Shown: positions 1 through 8,314, numbered from the stretch's first letter. The stretch: 64,000 nt of DNA from Streptomyces noursei ATCC 11455 (GCF_001704275.1 NZ_CP011533.1:8742001-8806000); one strand, 5' to 3'. Numbers and translations are program-made. The notes: generated by a model not told the origin, from the sequence alone.

Positions 1-171
1 GTCCGTGCCGTCGTCGCCGGCCAGTTCGTAGAGGCCGACGACGGCCCCCGCGACCAGTACGAGCACCGCGGCCGTCACGATCAACATGCGTCGGGACCTG
101 CCGTCCGGTTGCCGGCCGGCCGGTCGTGGTGGTTCCACCCAGTCCTGTGTGTCCTCGTCCCATTGGGCCAT
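1..171 (-). CDS. Membrane-anchored protein, N-terminal part only (cut by window edge)
   Basis: This is the first 57 codons of a minus-strand gene whose 3' end lies outside the window. The protein opens MAQWDEDTQDWV, has a short polar, proline- and arginine-rich cytoplasmic stretch, then one hydrophobic helix (MLIVTAAVLVLVAGAVVGLY), followed by an acidic segment. The Asp/Trp-rich N-terminus before a single TM helix is common in streptomycete membrane-anchored proteins of unknown role. Its start lies 11 bp beyond the stop of the upstream gene (183-854), so it is probably the third gene of the operon starting at 2590. No function can be assigned from what is visible. Confidence 0.7.
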   Translation of the reverse strand, partial: MAQWDEDTQDWVEPPRPAGRQPDGRSRRMLIVTAAVLVLVAGAVVGLYELAGDDGTD

Positions 172-182
172 GCCGATTCCCC

Positions 183-854
183 CTAGCTCTGGCCGCCGAG
201 GAGTTGGGTGATCTGCTGCACCACGGTCGCCGCCGAGGCGAGCCCCGCCACGGCCGTCGCGCCGAGGTCCAGCCGGTCGCGCAGCCACTGCAGCCGGTCC
301 CGTCGCACCTGCCCGGTGGCGTCGATCTCCTCCTCGGCGTCGGCCAGTCGGGCATCGATCTCCGCTGTCTCGTCACTGGTGTTGAGCAGCGGTAACTGCT
401 CGCGCAGTGTGGAGAGCGCCGCGCGGAGTTCCGGCGACGCCTCGACGGCCGACCGGGTGGAGGCGTCGAGTGCCCGGGCGTCCGGGCCGGCGGCCGCGGC
501 GCCGCCTGCCATCACGCCCACGCTGATGCCGCCGGGAGTGCTCCCCGGTACGGCGAGCGCCTCCGTGCCGGCCGTGGGCGGCAGCGGCGGCGCCGTGCGG
601 CCGTCCCGCAGTGAGCGGTCCTCGGCGCTGGCGCGGTCCCCGGCGGCGACCGCGCCGCCGGTCAGCACACCGATGCTGATCCCACCGCCGGCCGGTGCCT
701 GGGCGCGGGGGAGGGGAGTGCCGTCCCCTTCGGCCGTCCCGGCCGTCCCGCTCGGCCTGGCGGCTTCGCCGACTGAGGGCCCTGGGCCCGGTGCCCCTTC
801 CCTGTCCGTCGCCGGCTCCCGGTCCGCTTCCCGTCCCCGGTCCGTGATCGTCAT
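183..854 (-). CDS. Small protein with two glycine-rich amyloid-signalling-like motifs and a helical C-terminus
   Basis: The 223-residue protein has a disordered Pro/Gly/Glu-rich N-terminal half carrying two copies of a near-repeat: GGISIGVLTGGAVAAGDRAS (about residues 58-77) and GGISVGVMAGGAAAAG (about 108-123). The same pattern (GG-hydrophobic-G, then GGAVA-small-G) closes the protein encoded immediately upstream. Residues about 130-223 are predicted helical and charged (leucine heptads, then a run of Glu/Asp/Arg) and end in a short hydrophobic tail. The ATG overlaps the stop of the upstream gene (ATGA), so the two are translationally coupled. Prokaryotic amyloid signalling motifs (BASS/RHIM-like) are known as matching short Gly-rich motifs in adjacent genes; applying that model here is inference. 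Confidence 0.75.
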   Translation of the reverse strand: MTITDRGREADREPATDREGAPGPGPSVGEAARPSGTAGTAEGDGTPLPRAQAPAGGGISIGVLTGGAVAAGDRASAEDRSLRDGRTAPPLPPTAGTEALAVPGSTPGGISVGVMAGGAAAAGPDARALDASTRSAVEASPELRAALSTLREQLPLLNTSDETAEIDARLADAEEEIDATGQVRRDRLQWLRDRLDLGATAVAGLASAATVVQQITQLLGGQS

Positions 855-2590
855 CCTCGACCGCCCCCCGAATTCTCCGTCGATGCGTCCGTGTGTTTCG
901 CCGAGGCCCGCTCGCCCGATGCGACCGCGCCGCCGCTCATCCCGCCGATGAAGACCCCGCCCTCGCCGACGTTGATGATGTACTGATCGAACACGCCTGT
1001 TTCGTAGCCCTTGTTCCGCAGGGCCTCCTGCACCCCGTTGGCGATCCGGTCCTGCAGCGTCTTCACATACCGGCTGAGGTCCATCTCCTGGAACAGGGAG
1101 ATCTCCTTGACGCTCCCCAACTCCCTTACGGACGCCGCCGGTGCGTCCGGCAGGGCGTACTGCGGCATCATCAGCCAGGTGCGGAACAGCGACAGCGCCG
1201 TCTGGCACATCGCGATCCCCGCGGCGAACCCCGCCGAGGGACTGGTCAGCACGCCGCGGACGGCGTCGCGCAGCGGGCCGTCCCCACCGTGCGCCGCCAG
1301 CACGTCCACCGACTTGAACTCCGGGCGCACGGGCGTCAGGACGTGGGGCGCGACCTCCAGGACCAACATCCCGCCCTGGGTGTGGATGCGCACCAGCAGA
1401 CAGATCGCGACCTGTTCGTCCCAGGCCCCGACGCGCACTCGCAGGAAGTGCCGGCGGGCCTCGGCGCCCTCGCCGACCGCCCGGTCCAGGTGTTCCCGGA
1501 TGACCTCGGGGTCGTAGTCCACCTGGTCCCGCGGCAGCCCGACCGGCAGATAGACCAACTCGTCGACTTCGAGGGCGCGCAGGCGGTCCCGGCTGGTGGC
1601 CGCGGCCGAGTTGCGCAGGGCCGCCAGGCGGGGCTTGATCAGCTCGACGACCTCGCGCCCGGTGAGCGGTGCGGCCGCGCTCGCGGACTCCTGCTTGACG
1701 AACGACACCGGCGGGGGCGGAGCGTCCGCCTCCCCGGCCTTCGGCGGTGCCGTCCACGACTGGTGCTTGAGCTCCATGGCGACCGACCACGGCTTGTACG
1801 GCTCACCGGCGCCGACGAAGGGCCGGAACGGGTCGTAGATGGCCAGCCGGGCGTGCTGTTCGCGGGCGATGGCCGCACCGATGCGCCGGAACTGCTCGGT
1901 GGCCGGCAGGTCCGCGCGCCATTCCTTGGCGAAGGCAGCGCGGCTCAACTGATGGCGCATGACGGAGACGACATGCGTCCGGTACGCCCACACGGGCGGC
2001 ACCAGCAGGATCGGGAACACCACCGCGATCCAGGCATCGGCACCGCGGAACAGCGACAGCAGCACCACCGCCCAGTACACCACCGCGATCGCGAACGGCA
2101 GGACCGGCAGAACCGCCTTCAGGCGCCCGCGGGTGGCCTCCTTGATCACCGAGCGCTGGAGGGTGAAGAGGGAACTCCTGGTTCCGCGGGCGAACCACGA
2201 CACGAAGCAGACCGCTCCGTAGGCGAGGAACCACGGGATGGGCAGCAGCGACTGCGAACCGATGTCGGCCAGGTCGAGCCCGACGAACACCGCCCAGACG
2301 GCGAGCAGCACCAATCCGGTCGCGGTCTCCCGGCGCCGGGCCCGCAGGGCGTGCGCCAGGACCGGCAGTGCGTCATAGCCCAGCGAGGGCGCGATCGGCC
2401 GTTCCTCGTGCTCGACCAGTTCCTGGATGACGCGGTGGCGGAACTGCCCGTCGAAGTAGACCCCCGCGCAGAGCAGCCGGGTGGCTTCGCTGCGACCGTA
2501 CTCCGGCGGCGCGGTCTGCGCGGGGGAGGTGGTGTGCGACGACGATGCGGTGGATGTCGGTGGGGAGGAGGGTTGTTCGGGCACGGACAA
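851..2590 (-). CDS. Multi-pass membrane protein with C-terminal glycine-rich amyloid-like motif
   Basis: The 579-residue protein has a Ser/Pro/Thr-rich N-terminal tail (about 1-35), a soluble stretch, then four hydrophobic helices between about residues 90 and 215 (two hairpins). A large soluble domain of unknown family follows (about 220-540), then GGVFIGGMSGGAVASGERAS near residues 544-563. This final motif is nearly identical to the two motifs in the next gene of the operon. No catalytic signature was recognised in the soluble domain. The reading frame begins at TTG 2590, with a GGGGGTG sequence 8 nt upstream; GTG at 2584 is an alternative. It may be a membrane sensor or scaffold whose tail recruits the downstream protein, but that is inference. 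Confidence 0.75.
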   Translation of the reverse strand: MSVPEQPSSPPTSTASSSHTTSPAQTAPPEYGRSEATRLLCAGVYFDGQFRHRVIQELVEHEERPIAPSLGYDALPVLAHALRARRRETATGLVLLAVWAVFVGLDLADIGSQSLLPIPWFLAYGAVCFVSWFARGTRSSLFTLQRSVIKEATRGRLKAVLPVLPFAIAVVYWAVVLLSLFRGADAWIAVVFPILLVPPVWAYRTHVVSVMRHQLSRAAFAKEWRADLPATEQFRRIGAAIAREQHARLAIYDPFRPFVGAGEPYKPWSVAMELKHQSWTAPPKAGEADAPPPPVSFVKQESASAAAPLTGREVVELIKPRLAALRNSAAATSRDRLRALEVDELVYLPVGLPRDQVDYDPEVIREHLDRAVGEGAEARRHFLRVRVGAWDEQVAICLLVRIHTQGGMLVLEVAPHVLTPVRPEFKSVDVLAAHGGDGPLRDAVRGVLTSPSAGFAAGIAMCQTALSLFRTWLMMPQYALPDAPAASVRELGSVKEISLFQEMDLSRYVKTLQDRIANGVQEALRNKGYETGVFDQYIINVGEGGVFIGGMSGGAVASGERASAKHTDASTENSGGGRG

Positions 2591-2982
2591 CTGTCATGCA
2601 CCCCCGTGATCGAACTCGTCCTCTGTTGCGAGGAGTTGAGGGAGTTGCTACGGGGGCAGTATGACGCCCGGCTGCCAGGCCCGGAAGGGATTGCCGGGGA
2701 TTGGTAACTCCTGTGCGGTGATGCGCAGTTGATGATGTTGGCGAGGGCGGTCGGACCGGGGTGAGGGGCGGTTCGGCCACCGGTGCCCCACCTCATGTCC
2801 CGGCCGTCACGCTCTGGCTGTCACGTCCTGGCCGTGATGGTCCCGGGCCGCGGTGACCCGGGTGACTTGGACCAGGCCGGCCTGCTGGAGGCGCCGGCCT
2901 GTCCACCCGACCCCGGGTCGGCGAACAGGCGGACTGTCACGCCGTCGCGCCGCCGCTCGCGCGGGCGGTGGGGCCCCTGCGA
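2591..2982. other. 392-bp gap between the amyloid-motif operon and the EF-hand gene
   Basis: This gap lies upstream of the operon starting at 2590 and downstream of the gene ending at 2983, so it should hold the operon promoter and a terminator. No convincing -35/-10 pair, open frame with coding character or structured RNA was identified. A short stretch near 2680-2700 looks superficially like an SRP RNA apical loop but lacks the rest of that structure. Confidence 0.5.
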
Positions 2983-4422
2983 TCAGGGGCGGCCGAGGAG
3001 CCGGGTGCCGGCCGTGGAGTCGGTGCGCGCGGTGAAGTAGTCGGTGAACGCCCGCAGGAACTCCTCCTCGGTGATCTGCCCGTCGCCGTCGACGTCGAGT
3101 TGGCGGAAGCCGTGGTTGAGTTCGGCCGGGTGGACGCGGGAGCCGCCGAAGAGGGCGCGGTATTCGTCGGCGCCCAGGTGGCCGCTGCCGTCGGCGTCGG
3201 CGGCGCGGAAGAGGGCACGCAGCGCGGCGTGCAGGCCGTTGTCGAGGTAGTCGGGGTCGCGGTCGATGCCGGCGAGCATGGCGGTGGTGAACTCGGCCCG
3301 GGAGACCCGGTCGTCGCCGTCGGTGTCCATCGAGGTGCGGATGTGCTGCCACCAGGCGTCGAAGCCCGCGTACACCTGGGCCTGTCGCTCGTCGTCCAGT
3401 TCCAGTTGCCAGCAGACGTTGTGCGCCATGGCCTGGAGGTCGGGGCCGGTGAGGTAGCCGTCGCCGGTCTGGTCCAGCACCTGCCGGAAGAACGCCTCCA
3501 CCCGTGCTCGGCGCGTGGTGCCGCGACCGGATCGGCGGGGACGTGGCACCCGCCCGGCCTGCGCGGTGTCACCGTTGCCGTGCGGCGCGGCGGCCGTCTG
3601 CCCGGCGGCGACCGTGCGGGCTGGTTCCGGGGTGCGGTAGCGCATCCGGTCGGGCAGGTGCGCCATCAGGTGGCGCATGCCGTGGTGCAGTGACCAGGAC
3701 AGGGCGGCGGCGCCATGACCGCGGCGCAGGCCGAAGCGCTGACGGAAGGCCGGCGGCAGGTCCGCGAGGGTCAGGGCCGTCATCATGCGGGCGACCACCG
3801 GGCGGATCAGCGGCCAGGCGGGTCGGAGGCGGCCGAGGCGGCGCGGGGCGGGAGCCTGGTGCAGCATCTGGAACAACAGGTCGTGAGCGGCCGCGGTGTA
3901 CTCCAGGCGTTCGCGGATGGTGCGTTCCATGTAGGCGGGTACGTCCGCGGCGGTGGCGGGGAAGAGCTCCGCCGGCAGCGCGAACTCGTCGCACACGGCG
4001 CGGAACTCGGCGTACAGCTGGTCGCGTTGGGCCGGATCGAGGGGAGCGCCGGCCAGTTCGCCCATCGCCGTCATCGACTCGTACAGCGTCACCAGTACCC
4101 ATACCCGCACCGCCGGGTCCAGCGCCGTGAACGCCCGGCCCTGTCCGTCCGTGCCCTGGATGCGGCGGTGCGCCCGTTCCAGGCGGGCGATTTCCCGGCG
4201 CAGTCCGTCGCGGTCGGAGAAGAACAGCCGTAGGCCGCTGTCCATGGTGTGCTCCACCCGCCGCCAGGGGTGGGCGCGGTAGGTCGAGAACTCCGCGAGG
4301 CCGGCGGCGACGCCGGGATCGGCGTTCTGCAGCACCAGCAGGCGCCATGCCACCAGGGCGATCCGCCGCTCCCCGAGGGTGCGGCGTAGCAAGGAGTCGG
4401 GGCCGGGCAGGACAGTGGTCAC
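2983..4422 (-). CDS. MpaB/latex-clearing-protein-like oxygenase domain (DUF2236) fused to four EF-hands
   Basis: The first ~270 residues match the DUF2236 / 'ER-bound oxygenase MpaB' family: GPDSLLRR near the start, an aromatic/His-containing helical core, a FSTYRAHPWRR segment, and conserved Arg/Tyr residues further on. After a Pro/Arg linker, the last ~150 residues carry four EF-hand loops beginning DQTGDGYL, DTDGDDRV, DADGSGHL and DVDGDGQI, each with Asp/Asn at 1, 3, 5 and an acidic residue at 12, as in calerythrin-like calcium proteins. The family core is a haem-binding oxygenase fold. Fusion to a calcium sensor suggests a calcium-controlled enzyme, which is inference. I chose GTG 4422 because GGGAGA lies 7 nt upstream and the family usually starts shortly before GPDSLL; a longer form could begin at 4527. 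Confidence 0.8.
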   Translation of the reverse strand: MTTVLPGPDSLLRRTLGERRIALVAWRLLVLQNADPGVAAGLAEFSTYRAHPWRRVEHTMDSGLRLFFSDRDGLRREIARLERAHRRIQGTDGQGRAFTALDPAVRVWVLVTLYESMTAMGELAGAPLDPAQRDQLYAEFRAVCDEFALPAELFPATAADVPAYMERTIRERLEYTAAAHDLLFQMLHQAPAPRRLGRLRPAWPLIRPVVARMMTALTLADLPPAFRQRFGLRRGHGAAALSWSLHHGMRHLMAHLPDRMRYRTPEPARTVAAGQTAAAPHGNGDTAQAGRVPRPRRSGRGTTRRARVEAFFRQVLDQTGDGYLTGPDLQAMAHNVCWQLELDDERQAQVYAGFDAWWQHIRTSMDTDGDDRVSRAEFTTAMLAGIDRDPDYLDNGLHAALRALFRAADADGSGHLGADEYRALFGGSRVHPAELNHGFRQLDVDGDGQITEEEFLRAFTDYFTARTDSTAGTRLLGRP

Positions 4423-4661
4423 GGGCGTCTCCCAGGGGACGGGGTGTCGGAAGTGATCGAAATCGCGCTGCGGTACAACTAGTCGTCCGCAAACGTGACT
4501 TGGAAGCCGTTCCCGTGGAATCCACACTTCCGGGCGATCCGACGGCCCGGCAGGTTTGCCGTCTCGGGCGTCGCACCCCGGGATGCGGCCCGCCCGCGCC
4601 GATCGTGACCGCGTCCGTTTACGGGCCGTAACCGGGCAAGTGAGTGGCCGTTAACCCGTCC

Positions 4662-4865
4662 ATGAGCGATATGAACGACCGTCTACTCAGCCTCGTCGAC
4701 GGTGTGGTGGACCTGGACGAACCGCGCCTGCCGCTGCTGACCCTGCGGGAGGCGCAGGCCGCGATCGAGCTGTTGCGGCTGCTGGCGGCGGCGAACGGCG
4801 AAGGGGCGCACACGGCACGCCACTTGGCGCGGAGCCTGGTGCGGCGACTGCCGTCCGAGCAGTGA
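4662..4865 (+). CDS. Small hypothetical protein (67 aa)
   Basis: The product opens MSDMNDRLLSLVDGVVDL and is a compact, mostly helical, leucine-rich acidic-then-basic protein ending RRLPSEQ. It has the codon bias of a real actinomycete gene and stands alone between the divergent EF-hand gene and the glycosyltransferase. No strong ribosome binding site precedes ATG 4662; an in-frame start at 4644 is possible. No family was recognised. Confidence 0.55.
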   Translation: MSDMNDRLLSLVDGVVDLDEPRLPLLTLREAQAAIELLRLLAAANGEGAHTARHLARSLVRRLPSEQ

Positions 4866-5001
4866 CTCCGCAGTGACTCCGCAATGGCTCCGCGGTGGTG
4901 TCGCGCCAGTGCTGGTGCCGGCGTCAGTGCGGGCGCCGCGCCGACCCGGGTGGGGTGGGTGGGGGCCGGGGTGAAAAATCGGAATCGGTAAGTTTTTCGA
5001 T

Positions 5002-6171
5002 ATGGCAAAACACCTATTGTTAACGGCACTTGGTGGTCACGGGCACGTAAACCCCACGCTGCCGCTGGTCGAGGAACTCGTGCGGCGCGGCCATCGCGTG
5101 GACTACGCCACCGGCGCGATACACGCCGATGAGGTCATCAAGGCCGGTGCGCGCTGGGTGGAGCTGCCGTCGCTCCCTCCGATGCAGCTGGCCACCGAGT
5201 TCGGACCGGATGCCTTCGCCCTCTTCATGACCCGTCTGTTCGCCGGAATGTGCGACGCCTACCCGGTGTTGCGCGAACACTGCACCACCGAACCGGTGGA
5301 CGCGATCTGCTTCGACGGCATGAACTGGTCCGCCCGGGTCGCCGCCGAACAACTGGGGCTGCCGGCCGTCCGCCTCCTGCCACACTTCGCTTCCAACGAG
5401 CACTACTCGCTGTTCACCGGGTTCATGGACGCCACCGGCGAGGAGAGCCCGGTCGCCGGGGCGATCGCCGCCGGCTGCGAGCGGTTCACCGCCGAACACG
5501 GCGTCGCGCTCGACCCGGCGAACCTGCTGGACGTGGCAGCGGAGCGCAACTTGGTATTCATACCGAGGGAGTTCCAGCCGGCCGGCGACACCTTCGACGA
5601 GCGCTACCACTTCATCGGACCCTCGCTGGGCAGCCGGGCGGACGAGCCCTGGTCGCCGCGGGACCCCGAGGCGCCGGTGCTGTTCATCTCGCTCGGCACG
5701 GTCTTCAACAACCGGCCCGTGTTCTACCGCACCTGCATAGAAGCCTTCGCCGACGAGCCGTACCAGGTCGCCATGTCCGTGGGCGAGCTGGACCCCGCGG
5801 AGCTGGGTCCGCTGCCGGCATCGTTCGACGTCCGGTCGCGGTTCCCGCAGCCGGCCGTGCTCCAGCGGGCGAGCGCGTTCGTCTCGCACACCGGCATGAA
5901 CTCCACGATGGAGTCCCTCTATTACGGCGTCGGCCTGATAGCCGTCCCGCAGATGCCCGAGCAGGCCGCCAACGCCGGCCGGGCGACGGAGCTCGGGCTC
6001 GGCGAGCAGCTCGACGCGCGCACGGTGACCGCCGAGTCGCTGCGCGCCGCGGTCGCCCGGGTCGCCACCGACCCCACGGTCCGCGCCAACCTCGACCGGA
6101 TGCGCAAGGTCGTCCGGGGGAGCGGCGGCGCCGCGCGCGGCGCCGAGGTGATCGAGGAGTATCTGGGCTGA
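5002..6171 (+). CDS. Macrolide-type GT1 family glycosyltransferase
   Basis: The 389-residue protein has the GT-B fold hallmarks of the MGT/OleD/OleI family. At the N-terminus GGHGHVNPTLPLV contains the catalytic-type histidine of family-1 glycosyltransferases. The C-terminal nucleotide-sugar-binding signature SHTGMNSTMESLYYGV...PQMPEQAANA...LGLG is intact. Such enzymes glucosylate macrolides or other hydrophobic acceptors in the cytoplasm, usually from UDP-glucose, and often confer self-resistance by inactivation. The gene stands alone. It ends against the convergent sigma factor gene with a shared hairpin between them. The upstream ~40 bp are unusually AT-rich for this genome and probably carry the promoter. 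The acceptor cannot be inferred. Confidence 0.88.
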   Translation: MAKHLLLTALGGHGHVNPTLPLVEELVRRGHRVDYATGAIHADEVIKAGARWVELPSLPPMQLATEFGPDAFALFMTRLFAGMCDAYPVLREHCTTEPVDAICFDGMNWSARVAAEQLGLPAVRLLPHFASNEHYSLFTGFMDATGEESPVAGAIAAGCERFTAEHGVALDPANLLDVAAERNLVFIPREFQPAGDTFDERYHFIGPSLGSRADEPWSPRDPEAPVLFISLGTVFNNRPVFYRTCIEAFADEPYQVAMSVGELDPAELGPLPASFDVRSRFPQPAVLQRASAFVSHTGMNSTMESLYYGVGLIAVPQMPEQAANAGRATELGLGEQLDARTVTAESLRAAVARVATDPTVRANLDRMRKVVRGSGGAARGAEVIEEYLG

Positions 6172-6177
6172 GCGGTG

Positions 6178-6214
6178 GGCCGGTCCCCCGCAGGGTGGTG
6201 CGGGCGGACCGGCC
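6178..6214. terminator. Bidirectional hairpin terminator
   Basis: A 9-bp perfect stem, GGCCGGTCC paired with GGACCGGCC, extended by CCGCA/TGCGG, lies in the 49-bp gap between the convergent glycosyltransferase and sigma factor genes. It has no U-tract, as is usual for streptomycete terminators. Confidence 0.7.
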
Positions 6215-6220
6215 TCCGCG

Positions 6221-7111
6221 TCACCCGCCGGACCCGGGGGCGGAGCCGGGCGCCGGGTCGCTGAGCATGCCGGTGCGCAGCGTCGTCAGGGTGCGGCTGA
6301 GCAGACGGGAGACGTGCATCTGGGACACGCCGAGCTCGGCCCCGATCTGGGACTGGGTCATCTCCTGGCCGAAGCGGAGCTCGATGATGCGGCGTTCCCG
6401 CGGCGCGAGTTGCCGCAGCAGCGGTGCCAGGGCGTGCAGGTCCTCGACCGTCTCCAGGGCGGGGTCGGCCTCGCCGAGGACGTCGGTGAGCGCGCGGCGC
6501 CGGTCGAGCGGGTCGGCATCGACCGGGGTGTCCAGGGAATCCGCGGAATAGCCGTTGGCCGCGACCAGCCCCTCGATCACCTCTTCCTCCGGCAGTCGCA
6601 GATGCGCCGCGAGTTCGGCGACCGTGGGGTCGCGGTCCAGGCCCGCGTGCAACGCCTCCTTGGCCTTGGCGAGTTCGGTGCGCAACTCCTGGAGCCGCCG
6701 GGGGACGTGCACCGCCCACCCGGTGTCCCGGAAGAAGCGCTTGATCTCGCCGAGGATGTACGGGACGGCGAAGGTCGAGAACTCCACCTCGCGGGAGAGG
6801 TCGAAGCGGTCGATGGCCTTGATCAGCCCGATGACGCCGACCTGGACGATGTCCTCCATGTCGTCGCCGCGATGACGGTAGCGGCGGGCGACATAGCGCA
6901 CCATCGACATATTCATCTCGATAAGGGTGTTCCGCGCGTATTGGTACGCACGGGTGCCCTCCTCAAGATGGCGCAGCCGGTCGAAGAACTGCTTGGAGAG
7001 CTCGCGTGCGTCCCGGGGCGCGATGGCCCGCGGGCACCTGACCTCCGGGAGACCGTCGTCGTGTTCCGTGGTGTGCGCTGGCATCGCGGTGCCGTTCACG
7101 ACGATGGTCAT
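6221..7111 (-). CDS. RNA polymerase sigma factor of the SigB/SigF/SigG (stress) group
   Basis: The 296-residue protein has regions 2, 3 and 4 of a group-3 sigma-70 factor. Region 2 includes NMSMVRYVARRYRHRGDDMEDIVQVGVIGLIKAIDRFD (aa ~66-103, given here only by its key residues RYR, EDIVQ and GLIKA); EFSTFAVPYILGEIKRFFRDT follows. Region 4 carries the HTH motif MTQSQIGAELGVSQMHVSRLL. The RDTGWAVHVPRRLQEL segment is typical of the SigB/SigF subgroup used in osmotic stress and differentiation. ATG 7111 is preceded by a GGAGG box. The next upstream gene on the same strand encodes an RsbW-like ATPase, consistent with partner-switching control, though the pairing is unproven. Confidence 0.92.
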   Translation of the reverse strand: MTIVVNGTAMPAHTTEHDDGLPEVRCPRAIAPRDARELSKQFFDRLRHLEEGTRAYQYARNTLIEMNMSMVRYVARRYRHRGDDMEDIVQVGVIGLIKAIDRFDLSREVEFSTFAVPYILGEIKRFFRDTGWAVHVPRRLQELRTELAKAKEALHAGLDRDPTVAELAAHLRLPEEEVIEGLVAANGYSADSLDTPVDADPLDRRRALTDVLGEADPALETVEDLHALAPLLRQLAPRERRIIELRFGQEMTQSQIGAELGVSQMHVSRLLSRTLTTLRTGMLSDPAPGSAPGSGG

Positions 7112-7228
7112 CACGCCTCCCTCCGTGCCCGGCCCCCGCGGGCACCTGTGGCGCCGCCTACCCGGCACGGGCCGGGGCATGCACGGAGGGTGGCGATTCG
7201 GCATGCGTCGCTTACGCGGCGGGGTGGG

Positions 7229-7600
7229 TCACGTCAGGCGCAGAGCGATGTGGATGCCCTTTCCGGCCGCCGCCGGCGTGATGGCGACGGACGTGGCGAG
7301 TCGGCGGACGAGTGACCAGCCGTAGCCGCCGATCCGGCCGTCCCGGATGTCGGACGGGACGAAGGGGCGGACGGGGCTGGCGTCCTCGACGATCACTTCG
7401 AGGCGGTCCCCGGCGATGCGGGCGGCGAACCCGGTGACCCCGCCGGCGTGCCGCAGGGCGTTGGTCACCAGTTCCGAGGTGATCAGCAGGGCATCGGCCA
7501 CCACTACCTCGTCGACCTGCCGATGACAGGCACGCAGCAGGGCCAGCACGCGGTCGCGGGCTTCGGCCGAGGTAGCGGGCAGTTCCACGGTGCGAGCCAC
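7229..7600 (-). CDS. ATP-binding anti-sigma-type regulator (RsbW/HATPase_c_2 family)
   Basis: The 123-residue protein is a stand-alone GHKL ATPase domain. The N-box ELVTNALRHAGG and the G-box-like GGYGWSLVRRL are present, as is the D1 region VEDASP. Streptomycetes encode dozens of such proteins, some of which sequester SigB-type sigma factors or phosphorylate anti-anti-sigma factors. It lies 117 bp upstream of a SigB-family gene on the same strand, making this factor a plausible partner. The start is GTG 7600 with AGGGGAGG about 6 nt upstream. Confidence 0.88.
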   Translation of the reverse strand: MARTVELPATSAEARDRVLALLRACHRQVDEVVVADALLITSELVTNALRHAGGVTGFAARIAGDRLEVIVEDASPVRPFVPSDIRDGRIGGYGWSLVRRLATSVAITPAAAGKGIHIALRLT

Positions 7601-7825
7601 CGTTCACCTCCCCTGACGGTGCGGGATCCGACCTAGGGTGTGCGCCTACCCGCCGTCCTGCAAAACGTGCATCGGGGGGCCACTCTGCCACACCACCGCA
7701 CGAGGGCCGGCGGCCCCGGGGGTACGACCGAGCGGAGGAGGAGGGCGGGGCCGCGGCCGCCGGCCGGGTCGGACGTGGGCGGCGACCTCGGCGATCACCG
7801 CGTCGAGGCCCGCCCCGACGGTCCG

Positions 7826-7856
7826 CTGACCGCCGGGGCGGGCGCCCCCCGGTCAG
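7826..7856 (-). terminator. Hairpin at the end of the membrane protein gene
   Basis: A stem pairing CTGACCG with CGGTCAG, with an inner GGGGCG/CGCCCC pairing, includes the stop codon of the gene ending at 7853. It probably terminates that transcript. Confidence 0.5.
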
Positions 7857-8314
7857 CGACCGGAGAGCTCCACCGCGGCGGCCCGCCGCACCAGCACCAG
7901 CTGCTGCGCCAACAGCACCACACCGAAGTAGAACAGCACGGTGACCGCCCCGAGTTCGGCCGCGACCGCGGTGTCGATCAGGAAGTGCTGTCCCAGGCCG
8001 AGGACCCACAGCGCCGCGGTGAGCGCCGTGCCCTGCCGCACGACCCGCCCGCCGCGCACCGACAGCCGCACCGTGAACGCGCGCACCGCCGCCAGCAGCA
8101 CCCCGACGACCAGGCTCGCGACGACCAGGACACCGTCCCGCCAGGACAGCGGGTGGGACGCGACGTACACGCCGGTCTCCACCGCGCCGATGACGACCAG
8201 CACCAGGCCGATTGGGGACTTCTCCCGCAGGGGCCGCTCCGTGAGCTGCCGGGACAGCAGCCAGATCAGCACGACGGCGGTGATGGCGAGATTGTTGACG
8301 GTGGGATTGTCCAT
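7853..8314 (-). CDS. Multi-pass membrane protein, possibly CcdC/DUF1453-like
   Basis: About 153 residues, with four to five hydrophobic helices (LAITAVVLIWLLSRQL, IGLVLVVIGAVETGVYV, GVLVVASLVVGVLLAAV, LTAALWVLGLGQHFLI, VTVLFYFGVVLLAQQLV) separated by short basic loops with RPLREK and RGGRVVRQGT. The layout resembles the DUF1453/CcdC-like integral membrane family, often found beside histidine kinases. It is divergent from a histidine kinase gene and could be that kinase's target. I start at ATG 8314 (MDNPTVNN); an in-frame extension to 8377 exists but adds a low-quality N-terminus. Confidence 0.7.
   Translation of the reverse strand: MDNPTVNNLAITAVVLIWLLSRQLTERPLREKSPIGLVLVVIGAVETGVYVASHPLSWRDGVLVVASLVVGVLLAAVRAFTVRLSVRGGRVVRQGTALTAALWVLGLGQHFLIDTAVAAELGAVTVLFYFGVVLLAQQLVLVRRAAAVELSGR

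Noticed and set aside
183..1790. A 535-codon frame covering both short genes on the minus strand
   Set aside because: Its 5' two-thirds is out of frame with the membrane protein gene and consists of Arg/Pro/Gly-rich antisense-like codons; the true gene starts at 854.
2670..2705. SRP RNA (ffs)-like apical loop motif CCAGGCCCGGAAGGGA
   Set aside because: Only the tetraloop-like core resembles SRP RNA; the expected asymmetric internal loop with AGCAG and long flanking helices are missing.
7601..7680. Possible SigB-type promoter (GTTTT...GGGTAG) upstream of the anti-sigma gene
   Set aside because: The spacer between GTTT and GGGTAG is shorter than in known SigB-group promoters of streptomycetes, so it is probably chance.
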